64,000 nucleotides of DNA, from the NCBI GenBank assembly GCA_025677825.1, contig JAIXMO010000048.1, positions 62,001 through 126,000 on the forward strand, written 5' to 3'. A program made the position numbers and the translations under genes. Shown here piece by piece: positions 1-11,069 of this stretch (the first letter of the stretch is position 1; every line of letters starts with the position of its first letter). The notes under the pieces were generated by a model. The model was not told the DNA's origin and did no database searches. It was given only the letters and a program-made list of their open reading frames with translations. This stretch comes from Helicostylum pulchrum (taxonomy: Eukaryota; Mucoromycota; Mucoromycetes; Mucorales; Mucoraceae).

Positions 1-466
1 ATGTCCTTTTTTTTTTAATTTTTTTTTTATTGTTGTTGTACCTGTGATAGGAGCACCTACCTCTAAAAGGTTGGGTTCAGTCTTGAAAATCTCTGTACCT
101 TTTTCAAGAATATATACTGCTTGCTCTTCTGTCAATCTTCCCTCTCTATAAAAATGATCCTTTAAGAATTTAATATCGGGCAACCCAGGTCTTTCTTTGC
201 TCCAAAACTCCTCGTCAGTAGGTAAGCTAGTAGCAGGTGCAGGTACATCTACTCTCAAAAAAAAAAAAAAAAAAAAAGTTTAATCTCGTCTCATTCGCAA
301 TTAAAATTTTATTTTGTTGTTGTAAACTAATACCTTTAATAACACGATCTCTTGTGCTTACAACAGTACCATCTTCTTGCTTATACATGGTAAAGTCAAT
401 GACAGGAATCTCCGGTTTATTACGAAGTCTCATTAAAGCAGGACTAATAATATTTTCAGTATCCAT
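1..466 (-). CDS. cnaA: Calcineurin catalytic subunit A, N-terminal part (gene runs off the left edge)
   Basis: This is the start of a calcium/calmodulin-dependent serine/threonine phosphatase (PP2B) catalytic subunit. Two exons are visible, 334-466 and 42-248, separated by a GT-AG intron; bases 1-41 are the beginning of the next intron. The first 113 residues carry the calcineurin A N-terminal signature: a short leader, then TRDRVIKDVPAP, the stretch [20 protein letters not shown], and EVGAPIT directly before the expected next exon with the metal-binding GDxHG motif. The ATG at 466 is chosen because the upstream in-frame codons look like 5' leader and a shorter start would lose the acidic leader. 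The catalytic core, calmodulin-binding helix and autoinhibitory tail lie outside the window. In mucoralean fungi calcineurin governs the switch between hyphal and yeast growth, which is family knowledge and not seen here. Identity is very likely; the gene symbol follows mucoralean usage. Confidence 0.9.
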
Positions 467-2704
467 TCTCAACAAAATAAGTAAACGTAAAAGAGAAGAT
501 AAAAATTGTACGAGGGGATAAAAACAGAACTGGGCTTTTTTCAAAAAAGAAATTTTAATTACATTACACGGACTTGGAAATCCCAGAAAGAAAAACTTAA
601 CAAAAAGGAAAGGAGCATGTGAGCTTTTGTAATTTTTTCCCCCTCCTTTTTATTTCTTTCCTTTGTCAGGCGATAATCCTTGTTTTTTATGTTTACTAAA
701 AGCTACATATAATTAAAGTAACAAAACGCTTGACGCGACTATAATCCCATAGTTTTATATAGCCGTATTCTAAAATATGGTAAACTCCGTTCATGTTTAA
801 CCTTTTTTTTTTGTAAACTCGTACATTGTGTTACCAACACAATCTATTTTAACTTGCAGCATACACTACCACTTTAAAAGCCTATGCGAATAGAACCAAA
901 CTAAATTAAACGAAAAGGAAAGCCTAGATATGCAAGTTAATGTTTGCATATATTCTGGGATCAAGTCTTGTACTTCCGCGTCCAATAAGATTAAGCTCTT
1001 TCTAAAACGTATTTATTTTTTATATTGTGCGAATAGTGTGTATGTGTACGTGTGTAAGGGGGAGACTGTATCTCGATAGCGCGGAAGCATACAAAAAGAA
1101 AAAAAGAGCCTTAAAAAACAATAAAAAAATTTGGCGATGTAATTGAAAAGTGCAATACTCGTTCTAGAATTAATTGCGCGTATTGGTTCATCATTTATGC
1201 GTTGAAAAAAAAAAAAAAGACCTTTTGCTCCTTTTATTACAAGAGAAAGTTGGTAAGCGTAGCAATATGCTTATTAAGTGATTGCTACTGCTAAAGTACA
1301 ATAGTTAATCAATTTAAAGAAAAATTATTATACTAACCCCTTCTATTTCTGTTTCTTTCATTAATAAACTTGACTTTTTTGACATAAAAAAAAGTATATC
1401 AAAAAATACAAACGGTTAAAATAACCCCGTTCCGTCTACTTAAATTCTATAATAGCTTTGTGTAATTTTGATGTAGTACAATGAAAGTAAATATTTTGGT
1501 AAAATGCCATTTGTGCTTGATGACCGTAACACACCTGTTGAAGGGGGGAAATGCTTCTCCCAAAAAAAAAGCACTAATTAAACATTGTATTTATGGATCA
1601 AGAAAATTTGATGGGGTTTTTTTTTTTGCTTAGTGACCATTTTAACATTTGCCTAGCAACCGCTCTAACTTTGTATCTGCTTAGCAACCATACTTTAATT
1701 TTGACGTTTGTCTGCGCCAATTTAGCAAAAGTGTTTTCCAGTTTAGAAACTACAGGAGGTTTCGTTTAATTCTGCCGGTTGATAATATCTTGTTCTCCTA
1801 TTAACGCTACAGCTGCACCGGATTAGCAAATTGTTCATTCTATGTACCCACTAAACGCAGAGATAATTCTATAGTTATTTTTCTTTTTATGGTTACTTTC
1901 ACTTACAATAAGTGTTAGTATTACATACATTTCTCGGTAAACACACTCTTTTGCTATGATATTACTCCTCAACGCCTTTGAGCTAAAGTAATGTGTGGAC
2001 AGGATTAGTTATAAATCAGGACTTTGTCGACAATTATACCGACGAACACTTGGTGAAGGGACCATCCTACTACAGCCTTTTATTTGGAAATCCATTCTTC
2101 AAGCTATCGACAGAACTAAATTTGAGCTTTGGATTCTTGGGGGAGAGATAGAGAATAGGGGTTCTCTTTCTCTTGCATATATTTACAAGTATGTTAAAAA
2201 TTGTGCGTACAAAAAATATCTATAACCTCTCAGAAGAACAGCTTCAATTGTCTCTTCGTTAAAAAAGTTTAACAGAGATTAATCTAAACCGTTAAACTGT
2301 ATAGGTAACTACTTATATGTCTGTGTGACCTAATTGCGAAGATGTAGTAGAAAAATATATCATACTTAATGTTATAAATCCTTTTTTAAAACTCTATCAT
2401 TACTCGAGCCATAATTTTAAAACTTATTATGAGTTTGGTGGTAGCAGGTATTGACATGTCTAACCAATGCAAACCGTTAAGCTTATTCTATGGCGAAAAT
2501 AAGATCGCTGTGTATCGTAAATGATGTCATGTACACTTTTTTTAATTTTCCTAAAGCGCTTTTACTACGCGCCTATTGGATGTACATGTGTCAAATCTTT
2601 TATAAAGTAGCAAACGGAGACTGTCATTCTTTTTTTTTTTTTTTTTCTCTTTTCTTTTTAGGAGTGGGAAAAAAAATCAGCATATTTATTTATTAGAAAT
2701 AAAA
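467..2704. other. Intergenic region, 2.2 kb, with a possible coding relic and imperfect repeats
   Basis: This stretch separates the divergent calcineurin and PFKFB-type genes. It is AT-rich with many T/A tracts. I see no gene with a credible start and intron structure. Around 1995-2260 two overlapping plus-strand frames both look weakly protein-like (for example LGEGTILLQPFIWKS), which suggests old coding DNA. Three imperfect copies of GCTTAGCAACC lie at 1628, 1651 and 1679. Confidence 0.5.
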
Positions 2705-4892
2705 ATGTCTTTTGCAGCTGATAACGAAAATATGAATAAACTCCTTAGAGAACGAAGAAAGACATTACCAGTCGTAAAAGTAGAACAAGATCTAGATGAA
2801 GAGCATTTACCAAAACGTGTGTTACCTATTTTAGCAGCTCCTTATTCCCCCATCCCAGAAGGTGACGAGTTAAATATTGATGAACCCGTTTCTCCTATAG
2901 AACATGCTACTGAACCAACTGTGACTCCAAGTTGGTTACAACTTGCTCCAGAAGATAACTTTATCAACTATACCCCAAGTACTAGAGTTCGTCATTCTGT
3001 AGGTCTGGACGTACCAGGTGCCGTTCATACTATCACAACACCAAGTAAAGTAATATGACATAATCATACTCTCTCTGTACATACTGACAAAAAAAATAAC
3101 AATTTTTTTTTATATGTATACTGTAGAATTTAGAACAGATCGTCAATTGGATAGTAAACTAGTAGTTATTATGGGTAAAAAAAAAGCTTTATAAATATAT
3201 AAAATTACAAAAGTACTAAAAATGGCTTTTATTTACTAGTTGGATTACCTGCACGTGGCAAGAGTTATCTTGTCAAAAAACTACGACGATATTTAAACTG
3301 GTTACAGTATGAAACAAAAGTATTTAATGTAGGTAATATGAGACGTGTAGTTGAAAACTCGCAAGATCAATCCGCCAGTTTCTTTGATCCAAATAATCAA
3401 GACATGAAGAGAATACGGGATGAAATCGCTCTAAGTGTATTAGAGCAATTGATCGGTTGGTTAAAGGATGGCGGTCGTGTTGCTATTCATGATGCAACGA
3501 ATTCAACTCTTGCTAGAAGGTATACACGTATATGTATTTTTTTTTATTTGATTTTCATGCAAGGTATTTTAATGCGTTTTTTTTTTTTTTGCAGAAAATT
3601 GTTAATTGATAGGTTGGAACGTGAGCCAGAAATTAGAGTTTTATTAATTGAATCTGTTTGTACAGATCAAGCCGTAAGTACATATATAACATTTTTTTTA
3701 TCTCTTTTTTTTTTTTACCAGCATAAATTATAGATGTTGGAACGTAACTTTTGTCTTAAACTATCCGGTCCAGATTATAAGAATAAGGACCCCGTGAAAG
3801 CATTGGCTGATTTTAGATCTCGTGTAGCCAACTACGAAAAAGCATATCAGCCTATTGGTGACTGGGAAGAAGAAAATGACATACAATTTTGTAAATTAAT
3901 TAATGTTGGAAAAAAAGTAATTGCTTACAATATTTCTGGTTACTTATCTGGTCAGTGTATATTCTATCTTATGAATTTCAATTTAAATGGTAAAAGAAAA
4001 GATATAAGGATGTAAAATAATACGCCTCTAATCTTTTTTTTTTTAAGAACGCCAAATATTCGTAACAAGACATGGTGAAAGTGAAGATAATATTACAGGT
4101 AGAATCGGTGGCGATGCTCCATTATCAGAGAAAGGAAATAAATTCGCTAAAGCATTAGCCAAATTTGTTCAATCACAAAGAATAAAATTCGCTTGTGAAT
4201 TAGCATCAAAGGAATCCGAATTAGAGTCAGGAGGACAACCAGACTTTGCAAAAGCGTTACAGACAACCGCTAAATTCTGTAATTCTCCATTTACAATCTG
4301 GACAAGTATGTTAAAACGATCAATGCAAACAGCGGAAAACTTTGATCCTGATGATTATGATATAAAACATATTCGATTTCTGAATGAGATTAATTCGGGT
4401 GTAAGGTGTCACAAACAATTTGTCCTATTATTTTTACATGTATTGTAACTCATATATCTATATAGATTTGTGAAGGTATGACATACCAAGAAATTCAACA
4501 AACGCATCCATCAGAATATAGATCTAGACAAGCAAACAAATTATTTTACCGATACCCTGGTATGGGAGGAGAATCTTACATAGATGTTATTCATCGTTTA
4601 CAACCGATGATTGTAGAACTGGAACGTATGACTCAGTCATGTTTGATTATCACTCATCGTGTCGTGATGCGTATTTTATTAGGTTACTTGTTAGATTGGA
4701 CAAGAGAAGAAATGCCTCATATGATGGTACCCATTCATACGTAAGTTTTTTTTTTTTGCACTTCACTTAAACAATTACCATACGCTAAATAAACCTTACA
4801 ATAGCGTATACGAACTTCGTCCTAAACCTTACGGCACTGAATTAAAAAAGTGGCAATACATTGAAGAAACAGATTCATTCATTGAATTTTAA
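2705..4892 (+). CDS. 6-phosphofructo-2-kinase/fructose-2,6-bisphosphatase
   Basis: Bifunctional cytosolic enzyme that makes and breaks fructose 2,6-bisphosphate, the allosteric signal that sets the balance of glycolysis and gluconeogenesis. Eight exons: 2705-3044, 3127-3174, 3240-3519, 3595-3673, 3734-3989, 4048-4400, 4466-4740, 4805-4892, giving 572 residues. A disordered N-terminal extension of about 120 residues precedes the kinase P-loop GLPARGKS (131-138). The phosphatase half contains RHGESEDN with catalytic His343, the acid in LNEINSG (Glu448) and the second histidine in ITHR (His516). All three phosphatase residues are therefore present, unlike yeast Pfk26, where the catalytic histidine is replaced. 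The exon 5 acceptor was chosen at 3733 because the nearer CAG would give an in-frame stop. The 5' leader contains a long T tract. Identity is certain; whether the N-terminal extension is regulatory is unknown. Confidence 0.95.
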
Positions 4893-5341
4893 ATTGCACA
4901 TCATTATTTCCCCGTTGCATTGCATATAAAAAGAATAATATATTTCATATATACATCTTTTATTAATCCCCTCATTTATTCATAGCTTTATTAAATCATG
5001 TTTTTTTTTACGATCAAAACCAGTAAATGATCAAACATTTATTGAAAAAAAAAAAAAAAAAAAAAAAAAAACTTAGCAATTGTTCGATAATAAACTATGA
5101 ATGGTTACCACACAAGTGTATACAGTTATTCAAATATACATGGCATAAATTTATAGACTTTAAATCAATAGTTAAAAAAATTAGCCGACAATTAAAAACT
5201 GATAGATTTGGGTAAATGTAGATACACAGTAAACGATGAAAAAAAAAGCACTAATACTTTATTTTTTTATATCTAACCTATACTACTATATATACATATA
5301 CGTACAAACATATAAGCCATGTACGTTTAAATAATAGATAT
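4893..5341. other. Convergent 3' intergenic region
   Basis: Shared 3' region of the PFKFB-type gene and the seven-helix gene. It holds AT-rich sequence and an A run of about 27 nt near 5045-5071. No gene seen. Confidence 0.6.
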
Positions 5342-6091
5342 TTACTTTGACTCGTCATCCATTAACGAATCATCTTCTTCTTCACAATCCTGAAACTCCA
5401 ACGTCCACGTATGCCCATGCAAAGTCGCCGTACACATACAAATGATTCTTGGAATTGTAAAAACTGTAAGCATAAACGTTTGCATCAACTCACCTGGCAC
5501 TGTCACATGTGCTAGCAACGAATACGCAACTTCCTGCAACGTAAAGCAAAACACAAACGTGATAAACGCACGCCTTCCGAATCCTCTCAAACGATGTATC
5601 GTTATAAACATATATACTAGCAGTAAAATAACGAAACCTCCATTCAAATGAGAAATATATAGAGCTAAATATCCGTAATCGTCAAATCGAAAAGAAGTAC
5701 TGAACATTGTCAGCGTTGCACCAGTACTTGCTACCGCTATAGACCAACCATAACCTCCGTACGCCAGAAATTTTCCAATCTCGCTCTTTTTTTGTTGAGA
5801 CATACGTTGAAATCCAATAAGTGCAGGAAGGAATAAACAGACGTTGGAGAGACTAAAGAATAAGTTGAATGGTGGTAAGGCATACTCTGGAATATCAATG
5901 ACGACTACACCGAATATACTATTAAGCATCGACACTAAGGCTGCTGCAATAGCTGTATATCCCGTATAAGATCGGCACCAAGTACGTTTACGAAAAAGGT
6001 ATATAATATCCACAATCACTGCTAAATAAATAGCGATAGTAGCGTATCCAAATGGCCTTGGACCACTTTCATATATAAGAGTATTCACCAT
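5342..6091 (-). CDS. Orphan seven-transmembrane protein
   Basis: A single-exon reading frame of 249 residues starting MVNTLIYESG. I do not recognise the family. It has seven clear hydrophobic segments, at about residues 16-36, 45-65, 72-93, 105-127, 139-162, 170-190 and 200-222, joined by short loops, and a cytosolic-looking acidic tail ending in DDSLMDDESK. The second to third loop carries few charges, while basic residues (RKRT, QKK, HRLRGFGRR) sit on alternate loops, which fits a seven-helix topology with the tail inside. The frame stays open for 64 codons upstream to 6283, but that extension reads as leader sequence with poor composition, so the internal ATG at 6091 is preferred. It could be an orphan receptor or a membrane protein of another fold; no GPCR class motif is evident. 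Expression is unproven, but the strong periodic hydrophobicity makes a real gene likely. Confidence 0.75.
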   Translation of the reverse strand: MVNTLIYESGPRPFGYATIAIYLAVIVDIIYLFRKRTWCRSYTGYTAIAAALVSMLNSIFGVVVIDIPEYALPPFNLFFSLSNVCLFLPALIGFQRMSQQKKSEIGKFLAYGGYGWSIAVASTGATLTMFSTSFRFDDYGYLALYISHLNGGFVILLLVYMFITIHRLRGFGRRAFITFVFCFTLQEVAYSLLAHVTVPGELMQTFMLTVFTIPRIICMCTATLHGHTWTLEFQDCEEEDDSLMDDESK

Positions 6092-6686
6092 ATTGTTTTT
6101 AAGATGATATTTCAACGACAACAACAACAAAAAATGAAGCCCTCTTATATAAAAAGTCGCATTTTTGTGTACACTTGACACCGAGGTATTTCTATTTAAG
6201 CTTGAGTTAAACTTACGGATTACTTTTAGTGCAACATATTCGCACAGCCTTCTTTTTAGCTCAGCTTTGACACATTTGCGCACCAGACGTATAAACTAGT
6301 AACATAAAACCCATTTGCTTCCATAAAAAAAGTAAATGTAGAGACTGTTGTATCAGGACGTTAATTAACTAGAGACTTAATACAGTATTATATTCCTTTC
6401 TTGACTATAATCCAAAAACCAGATTGATTTCACTCTAAAAACTTAAGTAGACAAGGTTTATTAATAAAACTAACGTTATTTTATAAAGACAAAGAGTGGT
6501 ACAGGATAGAGTTCATACTTTTACGACCGAGAGGTTTCTTTTGTACCGCGCAGTGATTAAGGCAGGACCGTTCAGCCCCGTATTTATCACAAGACTGACC
6601 CTTATTCGATCTTTAATCTCTTCACCACATTAAACTATGTAAAAATACGCATGACGCGAAGGTTCTGGCTTTGTGATAAAAGAAAA

Positions 6687-6690
<4 letters not shown>

Positions 6691-6734
<44 letters not shown>
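6691..6734. repeat. (AG)n microsatellite
   Basis: About 22 uninterrupted AG units followed by a short A run. It lies in the gene desert and has no visible link to a gene. Confidence 0.95.
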
Positions 6735-6739
<5 letters not shown>

Positions 6740-7044
6740 CTTCTAATCCGATCGGTTTTTAAAGACATTCCACATACGCTGGACTACCACCTTGTATCTG
6801 TTTGTTGCAATATTTTTAGCAATTTCGGCCAACTCTTTGTCCAAATCAGTATTGTCTATAGCAATAATTTCATCATCCTCACCACACTCGATCCTACCCT
6901 TAAACCAGGTTACCCTTTAATAGAGCCGCTACTGTAGTAGACAGTAAACAGTTAATTTTCAGAATTCGCAAATTTAGTCGAGTGTTCTATCTGTAGGGAA
7001 AAAAATTAAAGGCAGAAGGCCCAACTTCAGGCGGAGAGCTTACA

Positions 7045-8070
7045 TCAATTCGAATACTTGACGTTATCCACTATTATACCGGCAATAAGTTTTTTGCTTT
7101 TGTCCGTTTTAATTATTGCATTGATAGTTTTTCATTTTTCGTTGGAATTAATAGTTGGAGCAGGAATCTGGTCATACTCAGAGAAACGCTTGTAATAAAT
7201 GTCAAGAGTTTTGAAACGAATATTTACCTCGATTGTATTAATTAAAAGTGCTTGTCAAGTAATATAGATCCTGCAAGCAACAGCGAACGATACGTTGCCA
7301 TGTAAGTCCGGTTTCTTCAATGCCTGTTTAATAATTCCTAGTGAGATTCATTTATTTCTTTGAATTTATCGGCAGATATTGAACTTTGGTAGGGTAATGC
7401 GCAGTAACATTGTCGATATAAGTAGTTGGATGTTTGGTATTACAAATACAGTCATTTTTCTTTGCTTCATTATGTTCAACTAATCCGAATTCTATTCTTT
7501 TCGCAGTATTATCTTCGTTTGTATAAATAGTTAGACCGTTTCAATTGCCCTTTTGTCGTTAATGACATAACACGTTCTTCATTATGTATGTATGTAACAA
7601 GCGTTACAAATCCGTACTTGTTAGTCATCCTTTTAAACATTCTTATATTCATGATTTTGCTAGAAAACAAAAGTAATAATAAAATTGAGAAAATGTCGAT
7701 ACACGTTCTGTTTTACACGTTCTGTTTTACACGTTCAGAAAGAAAGTATGATGTATTACTTTTAAACATTCTAAATATGAAGCACAACCTGGTCAGGCAC
7801 ACATCTACTGATATGTCTTGGAACATCAGTAAGCTCATCCAAAGACGAAAAGAGCTCGAAAGTACTATTGTAAAAATAAAATAAAAGTGAAGTAGTTAGA
7901 TATTGACAATTTATAATAATGATAGAAACATGTTAAATGTTTAAATACTTACCACAACGTCGCATCGCGACATCGTATCGTGACAGAAAGAATGAGTACC
8001 TGTAAAACAGGATTCGTCGATTAAGAGTTGGTGGAAGGCAAACAGAACAAACACCACATAGAGAAACTGG
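7045..8070 (-). pseudogene. Decayed coding region of unknown origin
   Basis: Read on the minus strand, successive stretches look clearly protein-coding but are broken by stops and frame changes. From 8070 downward they include SLCGVCSVCLPPTLNRR, a possible intron (7865-7952) that opens with GTAAGT, then SSLDELTDVPRHISRC, MTNKYGFVTLVTYIHNEE, RIEFGLVEHNEAKKND, GIIKQALKKPDLHGNVSF, FKTLDIYYKRFSEYDQIP and TDKSKKLIAGIIVDNVKY. A small tandem duplication at about 7704-7735 adds a stop. The composition differs sharply from the surrounding AT-rich filler. I do not recognise the family; the CxxC-rich start could be a zinc-binding domain, and a mobile-element origin is a guess based on decay and location. 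Confidence 0.5.
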
Positions 8071-9146
8071 CTTAATCAGATAATCTGAGAGAGAAGAACT
8101 CTTTTATTAATGGCAGGTGCTTTAAGAAGAATTATTATGTCGGTTTGTACGAACATCAATAAATCAAAAGTGCTAAAAAAAACAGATTAATAAATGAAGA
8201 AGAAATATAGGATGCAAACTCTTTTAAAGATGTACATATAACAAAATACTTACTGGTATACATAGTAGAAGGTCTATTTGCTCATGTGATCTATTTAACT
8301 ATTTTATACACTTGCTGTTCCAGCTTATTACAACGGAGACAAAGGTCACTTTATTTTTATTTTAAGAGACCACTTTTCAGTGGCTTCACTACCAATTTTT
8401 AAAAAAATCTATATATAAAGCGCACTTAAACACACACACATCCTTAAAATAGTAAAATATGTACATATGGCATAATATTGCGAGTTTTTCTAAATACAGT
8501 AACTAAAAATACTAATTCTTATGTTACTCGAGTAAAATTAAAAAAATTAGTTACCCGTATTTCAATTAAATAAAGCCATGTCCTTTGATAAAATACCCAT
8601 TCAATGCACTTGATAAGTATGCTTGAAAAGCAGGAATGATATCTAGAGAATGACGTTGGCACTGGCAAAAAAAAAAAAAAAACGTTTTATTTTTACGGGA
8701 ATAGGTAAACATTTCAAAAAAAAGGGGGCTTTTTCGTGCTTCCAGAGTATGACATCAAAAGTTAAAGAGAATAAAAGTAATGCGATCTATCTCGTGTTAC
8801 ACTAAGAACAATAAGTGCGTCAGTAAAAAAATAATGGTCGATGATAAAGAAATTCTAGGATGGCCTTCCTTCCTCGCTTGAATGTGGTTTTGCTAGATAC
8901 TAAACAGTGGGAATCATTACGCGTTGTTTGGAGAATTACAAAAAAAAAAAAAGGCCTTTAATATTTAGCCGGATGGTTGAAGTAAGGTGTCAGAAAAAGC
9001 TAAGCTCCCTCCCCCCTTCCTTTTTTTTTATGGTAACTCGTTTTATTTGGCTTCAGCAGGATGAACGAGAGAGTAATTCTTAAAAATGGCATTGCAAGAT
9101 AACTAAAAATAATAATTTCCGTTTTGCATTTAGTTGATCTTACTAA

Positions 9147-9383
9147 GAATATTACGAATCATCCCAAAAATATCACGATTACGTAAAACAGTTGAAACAT
9201 GATAATGAGAATCTAGAACACCTAGCAAAAAAAAAAAAAAAAATTGAGAAGAAAAGAACGACTAATATACTGCTTGAAATATCACTCGTTTCACCCAATA
9301 ATTATATAAAACAATGTGATTTATATAAAGAAAATGATTTACTTGAATTAGATGATACTGATCAAAGTACGCTAGGTAAATAA
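9147..9383 (+). pseudogene. Coding-like fragment without a start
   Basis: A reading frame of 78 codons follows an in-frame stop and ends with TAA. Its translation looks helical and coding: YHDYVKQLKHDNENLEHLAK, then a lysine run made by a poly-A tract, then KQCDLYKENDLLELDDTDQ. The only ATG is internal, at 9198, and there is no credible upstream exon, so I take it as a relic or a fragment. Family unknown. Confidence 0.3.
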
Positions 9384-10932
9384 AATAAAAAAAAGAACAC
9401 GATTAGCGATATATTGTGTGACCTTTAATAGCCCGGACTACAAGCCTATCTCACTAAAAACAAGCAAATAGTTTAAAATATCATTCAAGACAAGTGCCCT
9501 TCTACGAAACCCAGTTTAAAATCTTTGACAGAGACCAATTGTGAAGTAATGCTAGAGATATAAAATTGCTTAATTGTCGTTCTAATTGCAAGCAAACAAG
9601 TAAAATAGGTACGCTTTTTTTTTTTCTCGATCTATATATTCTCATTTGCCACAAGAAAAAGGGGGAAAAAATAAATGTTTAAAACTTGAAGTTTCATGTG
9701 ACACTGTCACGAGTTAGTTAAAAAGTACGTAGTTTTCTTATGTTAACATTAACATTGACGGCTAAAAGCTTCTTTTTTAAAAAAGAAGGAGGATGGATTC
9801 AAGTGATTTTATGCATATATCAGGGATCCGACATATATATATCATGAGCTTCATAGACACCGTACTTTCACCGCACAAACGATTTTTATAAGATTCCGAC
9901 CTAAAAAAAAAAAAAAAAAAAGAATGTTCGAAGCTTTTACTTAAACCGTGCCGTCAATTACAATCCTGGGAACGGTCAAGTTACTATTTCCATACCATTA
10001 TATCTCGACTACTCAGTATCCAATCTTCTCATTTTCAAGCAATGTTATTCTTTATAATGACTTTCCCTTATTCTTTACATTCCTTTCTTTGTCACTAAAT
10101 TTTCATTACTCAGTAGTATATTTGGAATGCTTACTGGTAACTTATTATAAACAAAACCCCTCCCTTAACCAGGAATCAATTATTAATAGTCAAATACCCG
10201 CTCCTACTAAATGATAGTTCCGGTTAACCTTTTTATATTGATAAAGTAACTACTTGTACTTTATAGAAACTTGATTTACAAAATATATTAGAGATAAACT
10301 CTAGGTTACACACATTTGAATAGATAGGTCAGCGAGAAAAAAGTTAATTCAGAAATGAGGGTAGTGCAAAAAAAAATATTCTTTTTTTTGTCATTCTTAT
10401 CGGCAATGTTTGAACCGCTGCAACAACAACGTGTAAGCAAGAGAAAAAAAAAAAAAGAGATAAATAAGGAATTTAACATAGTTCTTTATCTCGGCTGCCT
10501 TATTCAGTAATAAAGTACCATTTTAGGCGTTTTCTCCCTTATTTTTTCTTGTATAAGGAGGGGGATAACTGAATGTATTACTATTGGTACACAAGACGGG
10601 AATACGTATAACAACTGAAAAAGTTGCATAATAAACAATAATAAAAAAATGACGGGTTTTGCATTAGTGAAACTTGTTTTATGTTAATAATATGTGCAAT
10701 AAAAAAAAAGAGATCTGCCGAAAGCGTCTTCTTTGTAAATATGTATATATTATAAAATCGATACAAGGAAGAAAACAATATATAGCAGTTTATATATAAA
10801 GTACCCACAGTTCCGAAAAAGGCAAAAAATAGTTTGACATTAGGGGCCTATCCGAACCAAGGGTTCATGTACTAAATCCTCCTAACAGAAGCTCTATCTA
10901 TTTCCTTTTTCATCCTGTTTTTTTTACCTATC

Positions 10933-10933
<1 letters not shown>

Positions 10934-10972
<39 letters not shown>
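10934..10972. repeat. Poly-T tract
   Basis: An uninterrupted run of 39 T, with more T-rich DNA to 11040, ending 30 bases before the start codon of the next gene. Such tracts recur upstream of genes in this window (also 52261-52290) and may be nucleosome-free promoter DNA; that role is inferred. Confidence 0.9.
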
Positions 10973-10976
<4 letters not shown>

Positions 10977-11069
10977 ATGATATAAAAAGGACTCTAGTTT
11001 TTTTTTTTTTCTTTTTTTTTTCTCTCCTTTTTTTTTTTTATATTCTTCTTTACAGCTTATATACCCAAT

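Larger units (their letters stand above)
6092..11069. other. Gene desert of about 5 kb with relic coding stretches
   Basis: No intact gene was found. It contains an (AG)n microsatellite at 6691-6734, a decayed minus-strand coding region at about 7045-8070, a plus-strand coding-like stretch at 9147-9383, and AT-rich filler. A 39-nt T run at 10934-10972 and further T-rich DNA to 11040 form the upstream region of the next gene. Confidence 0.6.

Noticed and set aside
227..544. Longer calcineurin frame running through the intron
   Set aside because: The extra residues are poly-Phe from a T/A tract; exon ends at 334 and 248 fit the family.
2490..2696. Short frame just before the PFKFB start
   Set aside because: Runs into a T tract and has no coding character; it is 5' leader.
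9948..10214. Plus-strand 88-codon frame in the desert
   Set aside because: Opens with GTG, shows membrane-like random composition and no support from other frames or splice sites; kept only as possible debris.
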